Positions 1 through 11,071 of a stretch of DNA of 64,000 nt are shown here, piece after piece. The DNA comes from Rutpela maculata (lineage: Eukaryota; Arthropoda; Insecta; Coleoptera; Cerambycidae). How positions within the stretch are numbered: the stretch's first letter is position 1; the number at the start of each line of letters is the position of its first letter. A program made the position numbers and the translations under genes. Under the pieces are notes generated by a model. It was not told where the DNA came from and did no database searches. It saw only the letters and a program-made list of their open reading frames with translations. Where the stretch lies: positions 101,017,829 to 101,081,828 of the forward strand of contig OW386292.2 in assembly GCA_936432065.2 (NCBI GenBank), given 5' to 3'.

Positions 1-461
1 AAATAATAAATTCTACTGTACTGCATCAATAGATAAAATATCTGAGTTGTACTTTTGTATTAATTCATATAACTAACCTAAAAATAGTTTCTTATTCAAA
101 TAAATTATACAAAACGAAATTTTCATAGTTTACCTACTTCCTTGGACCCGATAGAGTGTTGCCAGATTTCGGGTCTGTAGAAGTCAGCACAACATCTTGC
201 CAGTCCCAGATTTTATATACAATATACAGTATTGACGTTCACGCCCCCTACCCAGTTGGGTCTGGAACTAAAACTGTATATAATGACATACAAAACTGTT
301 TTAACAGACCCTCTTAAAATTTCGTCCCCACTATCTACTCATCCTTTTCTACCAGAAAATAAGGGAAAACGTTGACAGGCCCGCGGCAGGGTCTGGGAAC
401 GTCGATTTTGGTATGGGAACGTCGGTATAATATAACGAAATTGGTCTGTATAAGCGGAAAT

Positions 462-465
<4 letters not shown>
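1..465. other. No gene seen
   Basis: AT-rich non-coding sequence. No open frame longer than the low-complexity ones created by the adjoining (AT)n array and no recognisable element end. Confidence 0.5.

Positions 466-536
<71 letters not shown>
466..536. repeat. (AT)n microsatellite, about 71 bp
   Basis: Uninterrupted AT dinucleotide repeat. It creates spurious Tyr-Ile open frames on both strands. No flanking gene is evident. Confidence 0.97.
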
Positions 537-538
<2 letters not shown>

Positions 539-2884
539 GCCATGACATTAGCCCACCGATCAATGGACAATGCTCGATTTTAGAATAAAACACGAATTAA
601 AATTTAAAACCAAAATAAAACATTTTATAAAATTTTATCAACACTTTAAATTGCAAATGGTGTACACGTTAAGCGTGAGAGCCATAGCATGGCGTTTTGA
701 CTTTCCTCATTTTCAAACTACACAGAAGGAACAGTGAAATGATGGGCAAGGTCTGGTTTAGAAATGCTTTGCCATATTTTGTAATTAAACATGTACTTTG
801 TAAAATATTGTATAAAAATTGTAACATACCTATAGAGAAAATCACTCTATACAATCTAATTGTAAAATTAGTGCTTCGAAAACTCTCAACGGCAGGCAAA
901 AGGACCACAGTGCGGGATTTGCTTGTTGGAGCAGTGTAGAACCTACCTAGGTACTTTCTGGCCACAAGGACAGCCTAAAAATAGACAAAATCATTACTAT
1001 TAAAATTCTAAATAGACTAAACATGTGTTAGAAAGTGAGAAATTACTCATAATAAACTTATAAGTTCATAAGGAACAAAATCAAACAAACATTTTAAGCT
1101 CCTATGAATTTCGTCAAAACAAGGCTCGGACAGCCAACGGTAAATTCTAATAATGTCAAAAATTGTGTAAAATGTTAATCGTAATAGACTAAAAAGCATT
1201 AAAACATAAAGTTACATACCTTAGTTCACTTAACAGCGTGGTTATTTCCAACAAAAGACTTGAAAAGGGGGCCACAGCTGACTTTCAAACTTCTCGGTAT
1301 GGGACGCTACCACATTTTCTTGTCAATTTGGTATAAATTATGATTTTTTCAGTGTAATTTCACTACTAGAAGTTACACAATGTTGGTTTAGTGCAAATTG
1401 CTACATGCAATGTTCATAGTTAGGGCTGGACACTTCACAGTATAGGGTCTCCGAGACTCTGAAAAAACATTTGTTCATGTTAGATTAAATAAAATGTTGT
1501 TCTATGTGTATTATGTAAGAAAATATTCTTTATAGCTTTATGTTTGACCTGGAAGTGTTTTTATTAGCTGTAATTAGTTTTTAAGAGTGTTTTTGTGAAA
1601 TTTCCAACTGATCAGATAACCTCAAAATACATCATTCAAACTAGGCATGTTGCATACCAAAATGATCAGCTTAAAGCTAAGAATAAAGTACAGAAAGAAA
1701 AATAAGCATTTTATTAAAAATAAGCTCAAAATCATAAAATTCCAAAAATAAACAACAAAAGTCAAAAATCTAGGACTCCAGATTTTTCTTAAATTGTCAA
1801 AACAAGCCAATTAGAAGCCATATTTTAGCATTCAGTCGTTAATTATCATTTAAAGGGAAAGGTTTATTGAAAATTTGCTGAAATTATAACCTAAGTTTTT
1901 GAAAAATCTATTTTGTGACCTGTGATTGGTCAAGTCAAGTTTTAATATTTATACGTTTGAAAAATAGTCACGACTCAAAGTAAACATACCTGATGAATTG
2001 GAAATTAGTAAACTAAATGGAAAGAAAAATTTTGTAAACAACAAAAAAGTATCGTCTTCGAAAATAAAAATAAGAAATGTGTGCTTCGAAAGGTAAAGGT
2101 AAAACACCTACCTGCGTCTAAATAAAGTGCCTAATTAGTGCAACGCAATCATTATCCAGGGTTTCCAAGAGGAATTTTCAAGAATTTCAGACAGGATCAA
2201 AACAAAACATCACCATTTTAACGAATCACCTTACCGACTTGAAGACAGCGTGTCAACAGAGAACTTCAGGCTGTTTCGATAGGACTTTTCGTTTGTGAAG
2301 AACGGTCGCGTGGTTGCAACCAAACTTTCGACGTCAATTGGGATTAGCACAAAGGTAAAAGCTTTTATCAAATTCTAAATAAAGAATATTAGACACAAAA
2401 GTGTCAACTTATTTATTTCTGTCATAAAACTTGTCTTCGTCATAAAAAATTTCAATTTGAACAAATTTTCATAAAAGGTAAAAACATTGATCATTATCAA
2501 GTCAAAAATCTAAAGGCCGATTAGCATAAGTTATTTTAAGAGATATTGTTCACCATTTGTTAAAAAGAGAATTCAACCCAGGTCAAAATTTTAAAATTAA
2601 ATAAAAGGTTTCTATTCAAACGTTTCTAACCATAACTTGTGTATTATTTATTTGCTTCCTGATTTGCAAAAAGTAAACTTGAACCGGCTTCTTCCCTGAG
2701 CAGAGTCAATCCTCCTGGTGTGGAAATCGTGCTGAGAATGCCTGTGTTGTGCATGTAGAGGTAGAAAATAAATTTGACAGCCCTCGTGCTGCCTGGCGCC
2801 CCAAGACTACCTCGCATGCTAAGTAGAAGTGCTGTCAACATCTCAAGCACTCACCCAAACAACAACTACACACACAGTACAGTG

Positions 2885-2886
<2 letters not shown>
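537..2886. other. Non-coding stretch, nothing recognised
   Basis: AT-rich sequence with only short chance open frames (up to 98 codons) that show no domain, no codon pattern and no partner exons. I find no terminal repeats or RNA gene here. Confidence 0.5.

Positions 2887-2926
<40 letters not shown>
2887..2926. repeat. (AT)n microsatellite, 40 bp
   Basis: Perfect AT repeat that directly abuts the 5' edge of the MADF-like fragment, suggesting the array marks the break point or a lost intron/exon border. Confidence 0.95.
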
Positions 2927-2928
<2 letters not shown>

Positions 2929-2929
<1 letters not shown>

Positions 2930-3500
2930 GAAGTTACACGAACCGTTTAAAGAAATACCTACCATTTGGATCTGGAGCAATATCAAAATGCCCCTATTAT
3001 CTGGTGGAGTATATGAATTTTCTTATGTCATTCACGACGTCACCCCAACCTAAAGGAAATATCGAAGCTTCAACGGACACTCAAAAATCCGATATAGTTG
3101 ATGAAGAAGATTTTACAGAACAGCTTGAGACCTTAAACAGTGAAAATGAGACGGAAAGGGGCCATGAAAATTGCCAAAGGCAAAGTAATGCTTCTGATGA
3201 TGAACAGTCGAATATTGGAGAACTTGATCGCGATGTGACACAGAAAAGCAACTCTTCCATTACAAAACGTACACCGCAAAAAAGGGCAATTTGGAAGTAA
3301 TCATTACTTCTCAATGAGAACAGACCAAAAAGAAGTAAAACTACTGAGCAAGTAACTTTAAATGATAATAATAAGTCGGCCTTTGAATATTCTGAAAAAA
3401 AGAAGCAACTAACTACCGTATAAACCATCTGACGTCTCAATTATAGTCAAGACGACAGAGATCATTTTATAGTGAAACCTACAAAAACTTTTTAGTGAGT
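2929..3500 (+). pseudogene. MADF/BESS-type DNA-binding protein fragment
   Basis: Insect MADF-BESS proteins are small nuclear transcription regulators with an N-terminal Myb-like MADF domain and a C-terminal BESS motif. The frame from about 2929 reads a lysine-rich segment (LKKYLPFGSGAISKCPYYL) then an aromatic/Leu segment like the last MADF helix. An acidic Ser/Glu/Asp-rich linker with a basic KRTPQKRAIWK end follows, stopping at 3298-3300. A later stretch near 3450 (DDRDHFIV) looks like the start of a BESS motif in another register and quickly meets a stop. The first MADF helices are missing and an (AT)n array sits at the 5' edge, so this is a truncated, frame-broken copy. The assignment rests on overall pattern only; an unrelated acidic nuclear protein is possible. 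Confidence 0.45.
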
Positions 3501-3759
3501 TCGTGAGTATAGAATAATATCCTGAAAAGTTTACATTCCGCTCGGATGCAGAACATAAAAAAAAAGTGAAACAGATATTTTTTTTCATCAATTTTTTCAA
3601 AATTTTGAAATTAAGTGAGGGTAGGAAAAAATTAAAAAATATAGGTGGACAGACCACGTGTTTCTAAATAGAAAATGTCCTAATAAAATTTATCGCTAAA
3701 GCCACGGCATTCCTGTAAAAAGATAGTTAAATCCTACAAACGAAGTAGTCAAAGAAGAA

Positions 3760-4650
3760 TTTATTACTTACCGAAATTACGTAAATCGCTTAATAAGATT
3801 GGCCAAAATAAATTATTATAAGCAAGAAGTGAATAGAAACACAAATAGTGCAAAACATTTGTGGAAAACAATAAAAAGTATTAATGTAGTAACTAAAGAT
3901 AGTGAGGTACAGCAAATTTTGACCGAAGAGAATGATATAACACAACAGATGATCTAAAAATTGCTAACACTTTTAATAATTACTATGCCACGATTGGTAA
4001 GGACCTTGCCGAAAAAATTCACAAGCCGCAAAGTACTCCTACAGAAAGACGAGTGTCCCAGTACTCTATCTTTCTAGAACCTACTAACAAAAAAGAAATA
4101 ATAAGTATAATCAAATCATTAAAGGTAAATAAAGCACCTGGTATAGATGCAATAAAAGCAGAAACGCTACAAGAAATTTGTGAAGAAATTGCGTCGCCAT
4201 TAACATTCATCATAAACACAATAATTGACACAGGAATTTGCCCTTCTGAATTTAAAACAGCCGTAATAAAGCCAATATTCAAGAAAGGAGATAAAAATAA
4301 ACCTTCTAATTACAGACCTATATCTTTGATTATGAGCCTAACGAAAATATTTGAAAAAATCTTAAAAGTACGATTAACTAAATTTATAGACAGATATAAA
4401 CTAATATCAGATAAGCAATTTGGATTCAGAGAAGGCAAATCAAAGCAAGACGCAATTTCTTGCTTAACGTCTGAAATTTATAAAAGTATGGACGAAGGAA
4501 ACCCTTCATTATGTATATTCCTAGATCTTGCTAAGGCCTTTGACACTGTTAGTCACAAACAGCTGTTGGAGGTCTTGCAAGATATGGGGATAAGGGGGAA
4601 TGCCCACAAATTAATCACAAGCTATTTAACTGAAAGAAAACAATATGTAA
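3760..4650 (+). pseudogene. Reverse transcriptase, N-terminal half
   Basis: Encodes the fingers and first palm motifs of a non-LTR reverse transcriptase, which copies element RNA into DNA at a nicked target. Visible motifs in the open part (4053 onward): NKAPGID near residue 25, NYRPISL near residue 84, QFGFREGKS (RT2a-3 region) near residue 120, and FLDLAKAFDTVSH (motif A with the first catalytic Asp) near residue 155. Upstream, the frame containing LWKTIKSINVV (about 3855-3955) runs into a stop near 3955. The reading continues in the other frame with NTFNNYYATIGKDLAEKI, so one small indel lies there. The frame ends artificially in the inserted LTR-like sequence at 4651. Confidence 0.85.
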
Positions 4651-5490
4651 TGTAACATGAAAAGAGCCAAATCCTTAAAGTAAGCAATAAATCGTATTTG
4701 ATTCTGCTAGAATAGTTTTCACGTCCACAGTGTCTGTCGAAGCATGAGGCTTACCCATAGGCAACCCAACATACGGCAATAAGTAGTGGCTTGCCCAACT
4801 ACAATGTGCGGAGCAAGTAAATGTATTATCTTCTCATTCTCATTACATCAGTCCTAATTCAGAAATCATTGAAATTTTGTTTGTCACTAGCACAAAAGTT
4901 AATTAGAATACCACCGAACATTAATTAATTTTCATATTTATTTATGTGATAAAAATGTTAAGTTGGCACTTCCAAAATTCCCTAGGGTCTGTCTTTGACA
5001 AATATGACGTTTCACAAATGACGAGTTTAAAGTGTTGATTTTCTGCGTCAATCTAAAGGAAGTAGTTTTTTTGATTAAACCGATAGGAAATAATCGGTGG
5101 GGAAGGGAACCATTTTGATCCCAGCTTCGGTTGGTGATATGCACGCTGGAGAAGAGTAAAACCTAACATCAGGTATTTAATATTATATTTTTCTTATTCT
5201 AATTTCCGCTTTTAACTTGCTCTCCACATGTAGATATATATTGAGTCGTATTTTGGTTTACCACAGGTTTTTTATGGGGGACGTTGAGATTATAGATTTG
5301 AGATATGAAATCTGAGGAATATATGTTTTCTCTCCCTGGGGATTTACCAGCGAATAAATAAGGGAGGGTGGCGCCTGGCAAAAACATCAAATCTTTTTAA
5401 ACCTACACCCAATTCTACGCAAGAATTGACTAGTCGTTCGCACTATTGGTATGTGTGGCGGTAAAGGTAAGTGGCTACTTTATTGTTACA
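4651..5490. mobile_element. 840-bp LTR-like insertion (probable solo LTR)
   Basis: Begins TGTAACA and ends TGTTACA, so it has the TG...CA ends and short inverted termini typical of LTRs; 14 of the first 18 bases match the inverted end. It is flanked by the direct repeat GTAA (4647-4650 and 5491-5494). Removing the insert plus one GTAA rejoins the host RT frame, which proves it is an insertion into the older element. It has no coding capacity. A 4-bp duplication and TG/CA ends suit a Ty3/gypsy-type solo LTR; a 4-bp-target DNA transposon is the alternative. Confidence 0.75.
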
Positions 5491-5494
5491 GTAA

Positions 5495-6479
5495 AAATAC
5501 GTACAAAAATAAGTTCAGAAAAAATGGTAGAATACGGCGTACCTCAAGGGACAGTGCTGAGACCTCTGCTATTCTCAATATATTTAAACAATTTACTTAC
5601 CATAAGAACATCCGGGATGATCATAAGTTTTGCGGATGACACTGCAATTTACTATAAGGAACAAACTTGGGTTGAAAACGACATGAAAATAATAATTGAT
5701 TGGTTTAATCATAACATTTTAACAATAAATTTCGAGAAGACAAAATTCATACCATTTACCTGTAACAAAAATAGCTTACCTGAATTTCAATCATTAAAAA
5801 TAAAAATAAATGATATAACTAACTCCATTGAGATAAAGTCAGCAGAACATATAAGATATTTAGGTGTTACGATTGATAAACATCTAAGGTGGAATATACA
5901 TGTTGGTAATGTTTCCAGAACGTTAAGAAGTGTCTTATACAACTTTAATTATTTTAATAAAATACTTGATACGTATCATATGAGAATTATATACTTCGCC
6001 TTAGTTCAATCAAGATTACAATATGCAATATTTGGATGGGGAGGAATCTCCACTACTCACCTAAAAAAGTTAGATGTATTGCAAAAAAATTTTTTGAAAA
6101 TAATGTATAATAAGGAAAATACTTACCCATCAGATCTCTTATTTATAGAATCTAAAATATTAGACATTAGGCAACTGTATTTTTGTAGTATTGTAACCTA
6201 TAGTTACAAAAACATAACCGCCTTACAATATATTGACCACTCTTACTCGACAAGGAAAAAATGAATCATCAAATAAAAACAACAAAATCAGAAAAAACAA
6301 TAGGTCAACGAAGCCATACTTATCTTTACTCCAGAGTCTTTAATTTTTTGTCAGAACAACAAAAAAATCAAATTCATGACATAAAATCTCTGGGATTATT
6401 TAAAAAGAAAATAAAAAATTATGTTTTAAATATAGAAAGAATTAATATTCACAGCCTCATAGATTCAAGAAATTATTAA
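5495..6479 (+). pseudogene. Reverse transcriptase, C-terminal half
   Basis: Continuation of the RT after the 840-bp insertion. Motifs in order: YGVPQGTVL (motif B), FADDT (motif C, catalytic Asp pair; YADD/FADD type) about 38 residues later, then FEKTKFIPF and EHIRYLGVTIDKHLRW (thumb region), and a C-terminal region with a W-rich YAIFGWGG. A TGA at 6262-6264 interrupts the frame, and the C-terminal tail resumes in a different frame (6261-6479). With the 5' part missing and at least two frameshifts, the element cannot make a working polyprotein. Confidence 0.85.
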
Positions 6480-7760
6480 ACTTCTTTCTCCCTTAGATTA
6501 TTAAAATTTATTTTAATTTACTCAAAATACTATTGTATTGACCTTATAATTAGTTTTTCTTAGAAATGTAAATCAACTATGAAACACTGAATAAACAAAA
6601 GCACATCTACGCACAACCTATGGTTTTTGTAGATTTCTTTTCATTTATTTATGTGTATTGTTTTATAGAATGGTATTGTAAACTATATTAGATTATGGTA
6701 AATAAATGTTTTTATTATTATTATTATATTTATAAGTAACTTTGTCACAGTGCGCGGCCAAGCGCACGGTTAAGTGCATACTATGGACCCTCTAAAAATT
6801 TTTAGTAGCTGTTCTCCTTTTGGAGAATCGACATCAATCTAATTTTTGTGTCCCTTCAACCCATTGCAGGGGATCTAAAATATTTCCTTGCCACTGCTGC
6901 ATTTGCAAATATGCTCGATGTCCATGTAATTTAAAATATGTTTATTGTTATCCTATAACTTTAAAATTACATTGTATTATAATTACCAACTAAACTACTG
7001 ATATTGAATCTATACGAAATCACCGAATTGAATCATTAATTCATGTTTTCCACAAAAATACCTTTGCCTCTACAACTGCTATGTTGAAAAAATAGGTTTT
7101 TCTCAATTATTTCCAGATTTTTACAATTATCTCTGCTTCCGTTGTAAGCTATTGACTATGTTCTTTATAATAATTAATATATATTTTCTTCTTTTTCAGA
7201 TTGCTCCCTACCCTCGCTTCCGAAAAGGAGGGGACTGAGTCCTTAAAAAAAAAAAAGATAAAAATTATTTAGTATTTTTTTTTGCATGTCGCAGTCTTAA
7301 GATTGCGAACATGTACCAAGTCATCGTAGATTTCGTTGCCAACCATTGCATGCCTGCCTTGCACTGGTTAATTTCCTTATTTTTGGAATAAGGATGTATA
7401 GAGGATTGCTTCAGAGATAAATTACGTTTGTAAATACACTGTAATGAAGATTTTAATAGAGTAAATAAAGAGTTAAGCTAAAACTCAAATGTAGGACGAA
7501 AATTTCCAGTAGAACCAGACGAAGTTGATTTATTTACATCTGAAGAAGGTCCTGGAACATCTATCCCAAAAATTAGAACTTAAAAAAATAAAAAGTACAA
7601 AAATTTCTAATTTTACATAATCGAAATTACTAAAAATAATTAATCTTTTTTAATGAAACTAATAATTCTACAAACATTTTAGATATGTGCTTATCTTCAA
7701 CAATAGTACATTACGAACAAAGAACGACATTCTACATGAAGACAGCTTAATAATAACCCA
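6480..7760. other. 3' UTR of the retroelement, then unassigned sequence
   Basis: 6480 to about 6728 is the A/T-rich 3' tail of the retrotransposon. Beyond it I recognise nothing coding. A run of 12 A near 7244 preceded by a short GC-rich block (7200-7240) could be the tail of a short retrotransposed sequence, but no Pol III boxes or target repeats are clear. Confidence 0.4.
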
Positions 7761-7788
7761 TAGATAGATAGATAGATAGATAGATAGA
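7761..7788. repeat. (TAGA)n, tail of the minus-strand retroelement
   Basis: Seven TAGA units. On the minus strand this reads (TCTA)n directly after an AATAAAATATTT sequence. It therefore looks like the microsatellite-type 3' tail of the CR1-group element rather than an independent array. Confidence 0.85.
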
Positions 7789-8185
7789 AATATTTTATTT
7801 CCCACAATATGTATCTTACAAACTACAATGGTTGCTTTGGTGTACACATGTATTGTTAGAACTAGATACATACTTCTGGCTCTTTCCGAGCCTTAGAGAA
7901 AATATCGCCTAGTTTGACTGTGGTTTATAGAATAATTGTCTATCTCAGATAATATACTACATTATAGATAACATACTACAATAAGGTAAGAATAGTAATA
8001 GCAACAATAATAAATGGTACGTATTTAAGCTAGCAGGCTGAGACCTGCAAATTTTAAATGATATTCAATGAAATTCAATGATATTTAATAAAATCTAAGC
8101 AAATGATATGATGTAGGTATATAGTGCCATTCATATTTATTTGTTGTGGCTACTCGGATTCCGAAAATACAAATGACCTGTTGTT

Positions 8186-11017
8186 TTAGTTGAGATCATC
8201 CTCAAAAAATTCGTTTAAGTTATAGAAAACATTGGTTTTTAGAATATTTTTCAATTCCTTTTTAAATAGATTTAAGGACGGTTTTTGCTGAACTCTTTCT
8301 GGAAGATGATTAAATATTTTTACACCTGCATATACGGGTCCTCTTCTGTTTACATCCAAATTGTATGAGGGAGTTCGGTATATGTTTCTGTATCGTGTAT
8401 CATAATTGTGGATATCAGATGGTGTGGAAAGCCTTTTTTGTTCTTTGTAAATTATTATACTGATTTTATATATGTACAAATTCGTTAAGGTAAATATTCT
8501 GTGCTTTTTAAAGTAATCTCTACACGAGTCCCGCGTATTTAGATTAAATAGTGCTCTTATGGCTTTTTTTTGTACTAAAAATGTTGTCTTAGCATTGGTT
8601 GAATTTCCCCAAAATTCTACTCCATATTGCATAATAGAGTAGAAGTATGCATAATAGACTGTTTTACCAACATTGAAACCGATGTTTTGTCTGATTGTAT
8701 TTATGGCATAAACTGCATGGCTTAATTTTTTATTTAATTCTATAATGTGAGTTTTCCAGTCAAGCTGTTGGTCCAAATGAATACCTAAAAATTTAGTGGT
8801 AGACGTGGGGATGACATCTCCACCATTTGTTGAGATAACAGTATGAGGTTGTGTTTTGTTTGGTTGGAATAGAATATTAAAAGTTTTATTGACATTTAAA
8901 ACCAGCTTATTGGCTGCGAACCAATCGCATAAATCCTCTAATAAAGTCTTTGTTATACCGATTAGATCGTCTAAATTTTTGTGATGTAGCGTGATGCTTG
9001 TGTCGTCAGCAAATTGTGAGAATTTCGCGAGTGGGAAATTTGCTGCTACGTCATTTACGTATATTAAGAATAAAGTTGGTCCCAGGATAGAACCTTGCGG
9101 AACCCCACACTTTATGTAGCCCGGGTTTGTGGATACTTTGTTTACTCGCTCCCCCTCGATTGATGTTATTTTCACAGACATGGTGCGATCACTTAAGTAA
9201 GATTTAAACCAATCATGAACAATGCCCCGTATTCCATAATACTCCATCTTGCCCAGCAGAATTTTGTGGTCGACACAATCGAAAGCCTTCGATAAATCGC
9301 AGAAGACAGTAATTGGTATGTCTTTATTTTCTAGTATTTCATTTACATTACCGATTAAGTCGAGAGTAGTTGCCGTTGTATTTTTCCCACTTCTAAAACC
9401 GTATTGTCTATCTGAGAATGTTTTATTTTTTTCAAAATATTTGGTAATTTGCTCCTTAACTGCAGCTTCCAGAATTTTAGAGATAACTGATAAAAGTGAA
9501 ATTGGTCTGTAGTTCGATATATCGGTTTTCTCACCTTTTTTAAATAGTGGTTTAATTACTGCATGTTTAAGGCAACTTGGAAAAGTTCCTGTAATTAGAG
9601 ATAAGTTAATTATGTAAGTTATTGGTTTTATAAGGTAGTCTACTACTTCGCTTATTATTGTTATTGGGATATCGTCTGAGCCTGTACTGTTTTTTTGTTT
9701 AAAATTTTTTATCAGTCGTTTTATCTCTGCTTCTGTCATTGGTGAAAAGAAAAATGAGTTATACTTATACGATTTTACTGTCGTTACGTAAGCCATAGCT
9801 TCTCTTTTGCTGGTTATGTTTTTTGTTAGTTCCTCTCCCACGTTTAAGTAAAATTTTTGAAATTCTGATGCCACTGCGAGTGGATCCCTGATTATTTCAT
9901 TTTCTTGATTTAGGATATTAATGTCATTCTGTGTCTTAGCCGCTTTTTGTTTTATGTTTGAATCAATTAATTTCCAAGTAGATCTTATTTTGTTTGATGA
10001 GTTTGTTATATAATTATTTGCATAAATTTGTTTTGCAATGATTACGAGTTTTTCCAGTGTTTTACAATAGTTGCGCACGTAATTTTTGAAGAATATATTT
10101 GTGGTAAAAAAATTTTTAATATATAATAAAGAGCGTTTATTACGACATGATGTTTTTATCCCCTCTGTAATCCATCCCGGACATTTATTTTCATGATTGA
10201 TCTTGATATATTTAACTGGAAAAGCCACATTAAAACAGCTGTTGAAATAATCATAAAAAACATCGCAAGCTAGATTTACATCAGTTTCTGTGTAGAGTGT
10301 ACTCCAGTCTATTTCAGAAATTAAGTTTTTGAAAATGATTTTATTTCTAGGACTGAATATTCTTTTTTCTATTTTTAGGGGTTCAGGACTGTGGGATACG
10401 TTTTGAAGAGTAATTTTTTGCCCATAATGATCGCTAAGACCGTAATCGTCATTTGAAGTATTTAGAAGTATTTCTGTATCATTGATCAGTATGTTGTCTA
10501 CTAGAGAGCTTGAGTTGTTTACAACCCTTGTTGGAGTGTTGATGGTGGTGGATAAATTAAATACCTTTAGTAACGTTACAAATTCGTTTGTCTGTAAACT
10601 ATCTTTTTCAAAGTGTATATTAAAATCACCACATATTACCAGCACATAATTTGGATATATTTCATTTATTTCTGATAATAAAGCGTAAAAAAGATCGAAG
10701 AAAACATTATATGACTTACCCTGACAAGTTGAGGACCTGTACATGCAGATTATTATCATTTTTAAACTTTTACTTACAGTTGCAGCGTATTCAAACTCTT
10801 TTTCTTTTGTTTCTGTCCGCAGGTTATTTATATTTTCGAAATCTAAGTTGTCTTTTGTTAAGATTAACACTCCACCGTGTATACTCGATTTTCTGCAGTA
10901 GCAGGATATTAGGTTGTAGCCATTAAATGGTGCGCAATAGTTCCTATCTAACAGCCAGTGTTCTGAAATGCATAAGACTTGGATTTCCGGGTTATCTTCC
11001 AAAAAAACTTGTGTCAC
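8186..11017 (-). CDS. ORF2: apurinic-like endonuclease plus reverse transcriptase
   Basis: A 943-codon open frame. Residues 1-210 are an exonuclease-endonuclease-phosphatase (APE) domain that nicks the target: ISEHWLL near 17, CGDFNIHFE near 128, SLVDNILIN near 172 and GLSDHYGQ near 193. Residues 440-720 are the reverse transcriptase: NSTGSDDIPI, NYRPISLLSVISKILE, YGFRSGKNTT, CDLSKAFDCVDH, CGVPQGSILGP and the catalytic FADD in FSQFADDTSI. The C-terminal 200 residues are the usual thumb/connection region. No ATG opens the frame; the start shown is GTG. The missing first strand of the APE domain (FHQNIQCISNKV) lies just upstream in another frame, separated by a tandem GTGAGTGA. The protein is therefore probably broken at its N-terminus, although the RT is intact. 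Confidence 0.88.
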   Translation of the reverse strand: MTQVFLEDNPEIQVLCISEHWLLDRNYCAPFNGYNLISCYCRKSSIHGGVLILTKDNLDFENINNLRTETKEKEFEYAATVSKSLKMIIICMYRSSTCQGKSYNVFFDLFYALLSEINEIYPNYVLVICGDFNIHFEKDSLQTNEFVTLLKVFNLSTTINTPTRVVNNSSSLVDNILINDTEILLNTSNDDYGLSDHYGQKITLQNVSHSPEPLKIEKRIFSPRNKIIFKNLISEIDWSTLYTETDVNLACDVFYDYFNSCFNVAFPVKYIKINHENKCPGWITEGIKTSCRNKRSLLYIKNFFTTNIFFKNYVRNYCKTLEKLVIIAKQIYANNYITNSSNKIRSTWKLIDSNIKQKAAKTQNDINILNQENEIIRDPLAVASEFQKFYLNVGEELTKNITSKREAMAYVTTVKSYKYNSFFFSPMTEAEIKRLIKNFKQKNSTGSDDIPITIISEVVDYLIKPITYIINLSLITGTFPSCLKHAVIKPLFKKGEKTDISNYRPISLLSVISKILEAAVKEQITKYFEKNKTFSDRQYGFRSGKNTTATTLDLIGNVNEILENKDIPITVFCDLSKAFDCVDHKILLGKMEYYGIRGIVHDWFKSYLSDRTMSVKITSIEGERVNKVSTNPGYIKCGVPQGSILGPTLFLIYVNDVAANFPLAKFSQFADDTSITLHHKNLDDLIGITKTLLEDLCDWFAANKLVLNVNKTFNILFQPNKTQPHTVISTNGGDVIPTSTTKFLGIHLDQQLDWKTHIIELNKKLSHAVYAINTIRQNIGFNVGKTVYYAYFYSIMQYGVEFWGNSTNAKTTFLVQKKAIRALFNLNTRDSCRDYFKKHRIFTLTNLYIYKISIIIYKEQKRLSTPSDIHNYDTRYRNIYRTPSYNLDVNRRGPVYAGVKIFNHLPERVQQKPSLNLFKKELKNILKTNVFYNLNEFFEDDLN

Positions 11018-11071
11018 TCACTTTGTTGGATATACACTGAATATTTTGGTGAAAAATCGTGAAAGGACTGA

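Larger units (their letters stand above)
3690..6728 (+). mobile_element. 5'-truncated non-LTR retrotransposon, CR1/Jockey group, split by an insertion
   Basis: The endonuclease end is missing; recognisable coding starts in the linker before the reverse transcriptase (RNYVNRLIRLAKINYY at about 3775-3825). It continues through RT to about 6479 and ends in an AT-rich 3' untranslated region with a TTA-type tail near 6709-6727. The open frame is shifted near 3950 and interrupted by an 840-bp insertion at 4651-5490. Non-LTR elements insert by target-primed reverse transcription, which explains the 5' truncation. No 5' target duplication could be placed. It is not a close copy of the element at 7.8-12.2 kb. 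Confidence 0.85.

Noticed and set aside
339..593. Open frames over the (AT)n arrays (also at 2829, 25806, 30688 and 30780)
   Set aside because: They are Tyr-Ile repeats from reading the microsatellite; no real coding content.
7740..7800. (TAGA)n as an independent microsatellite
   Set aside because: It follows the AATAAA-type end of the minus-strand retroelement exactly, so it is that element's tail.
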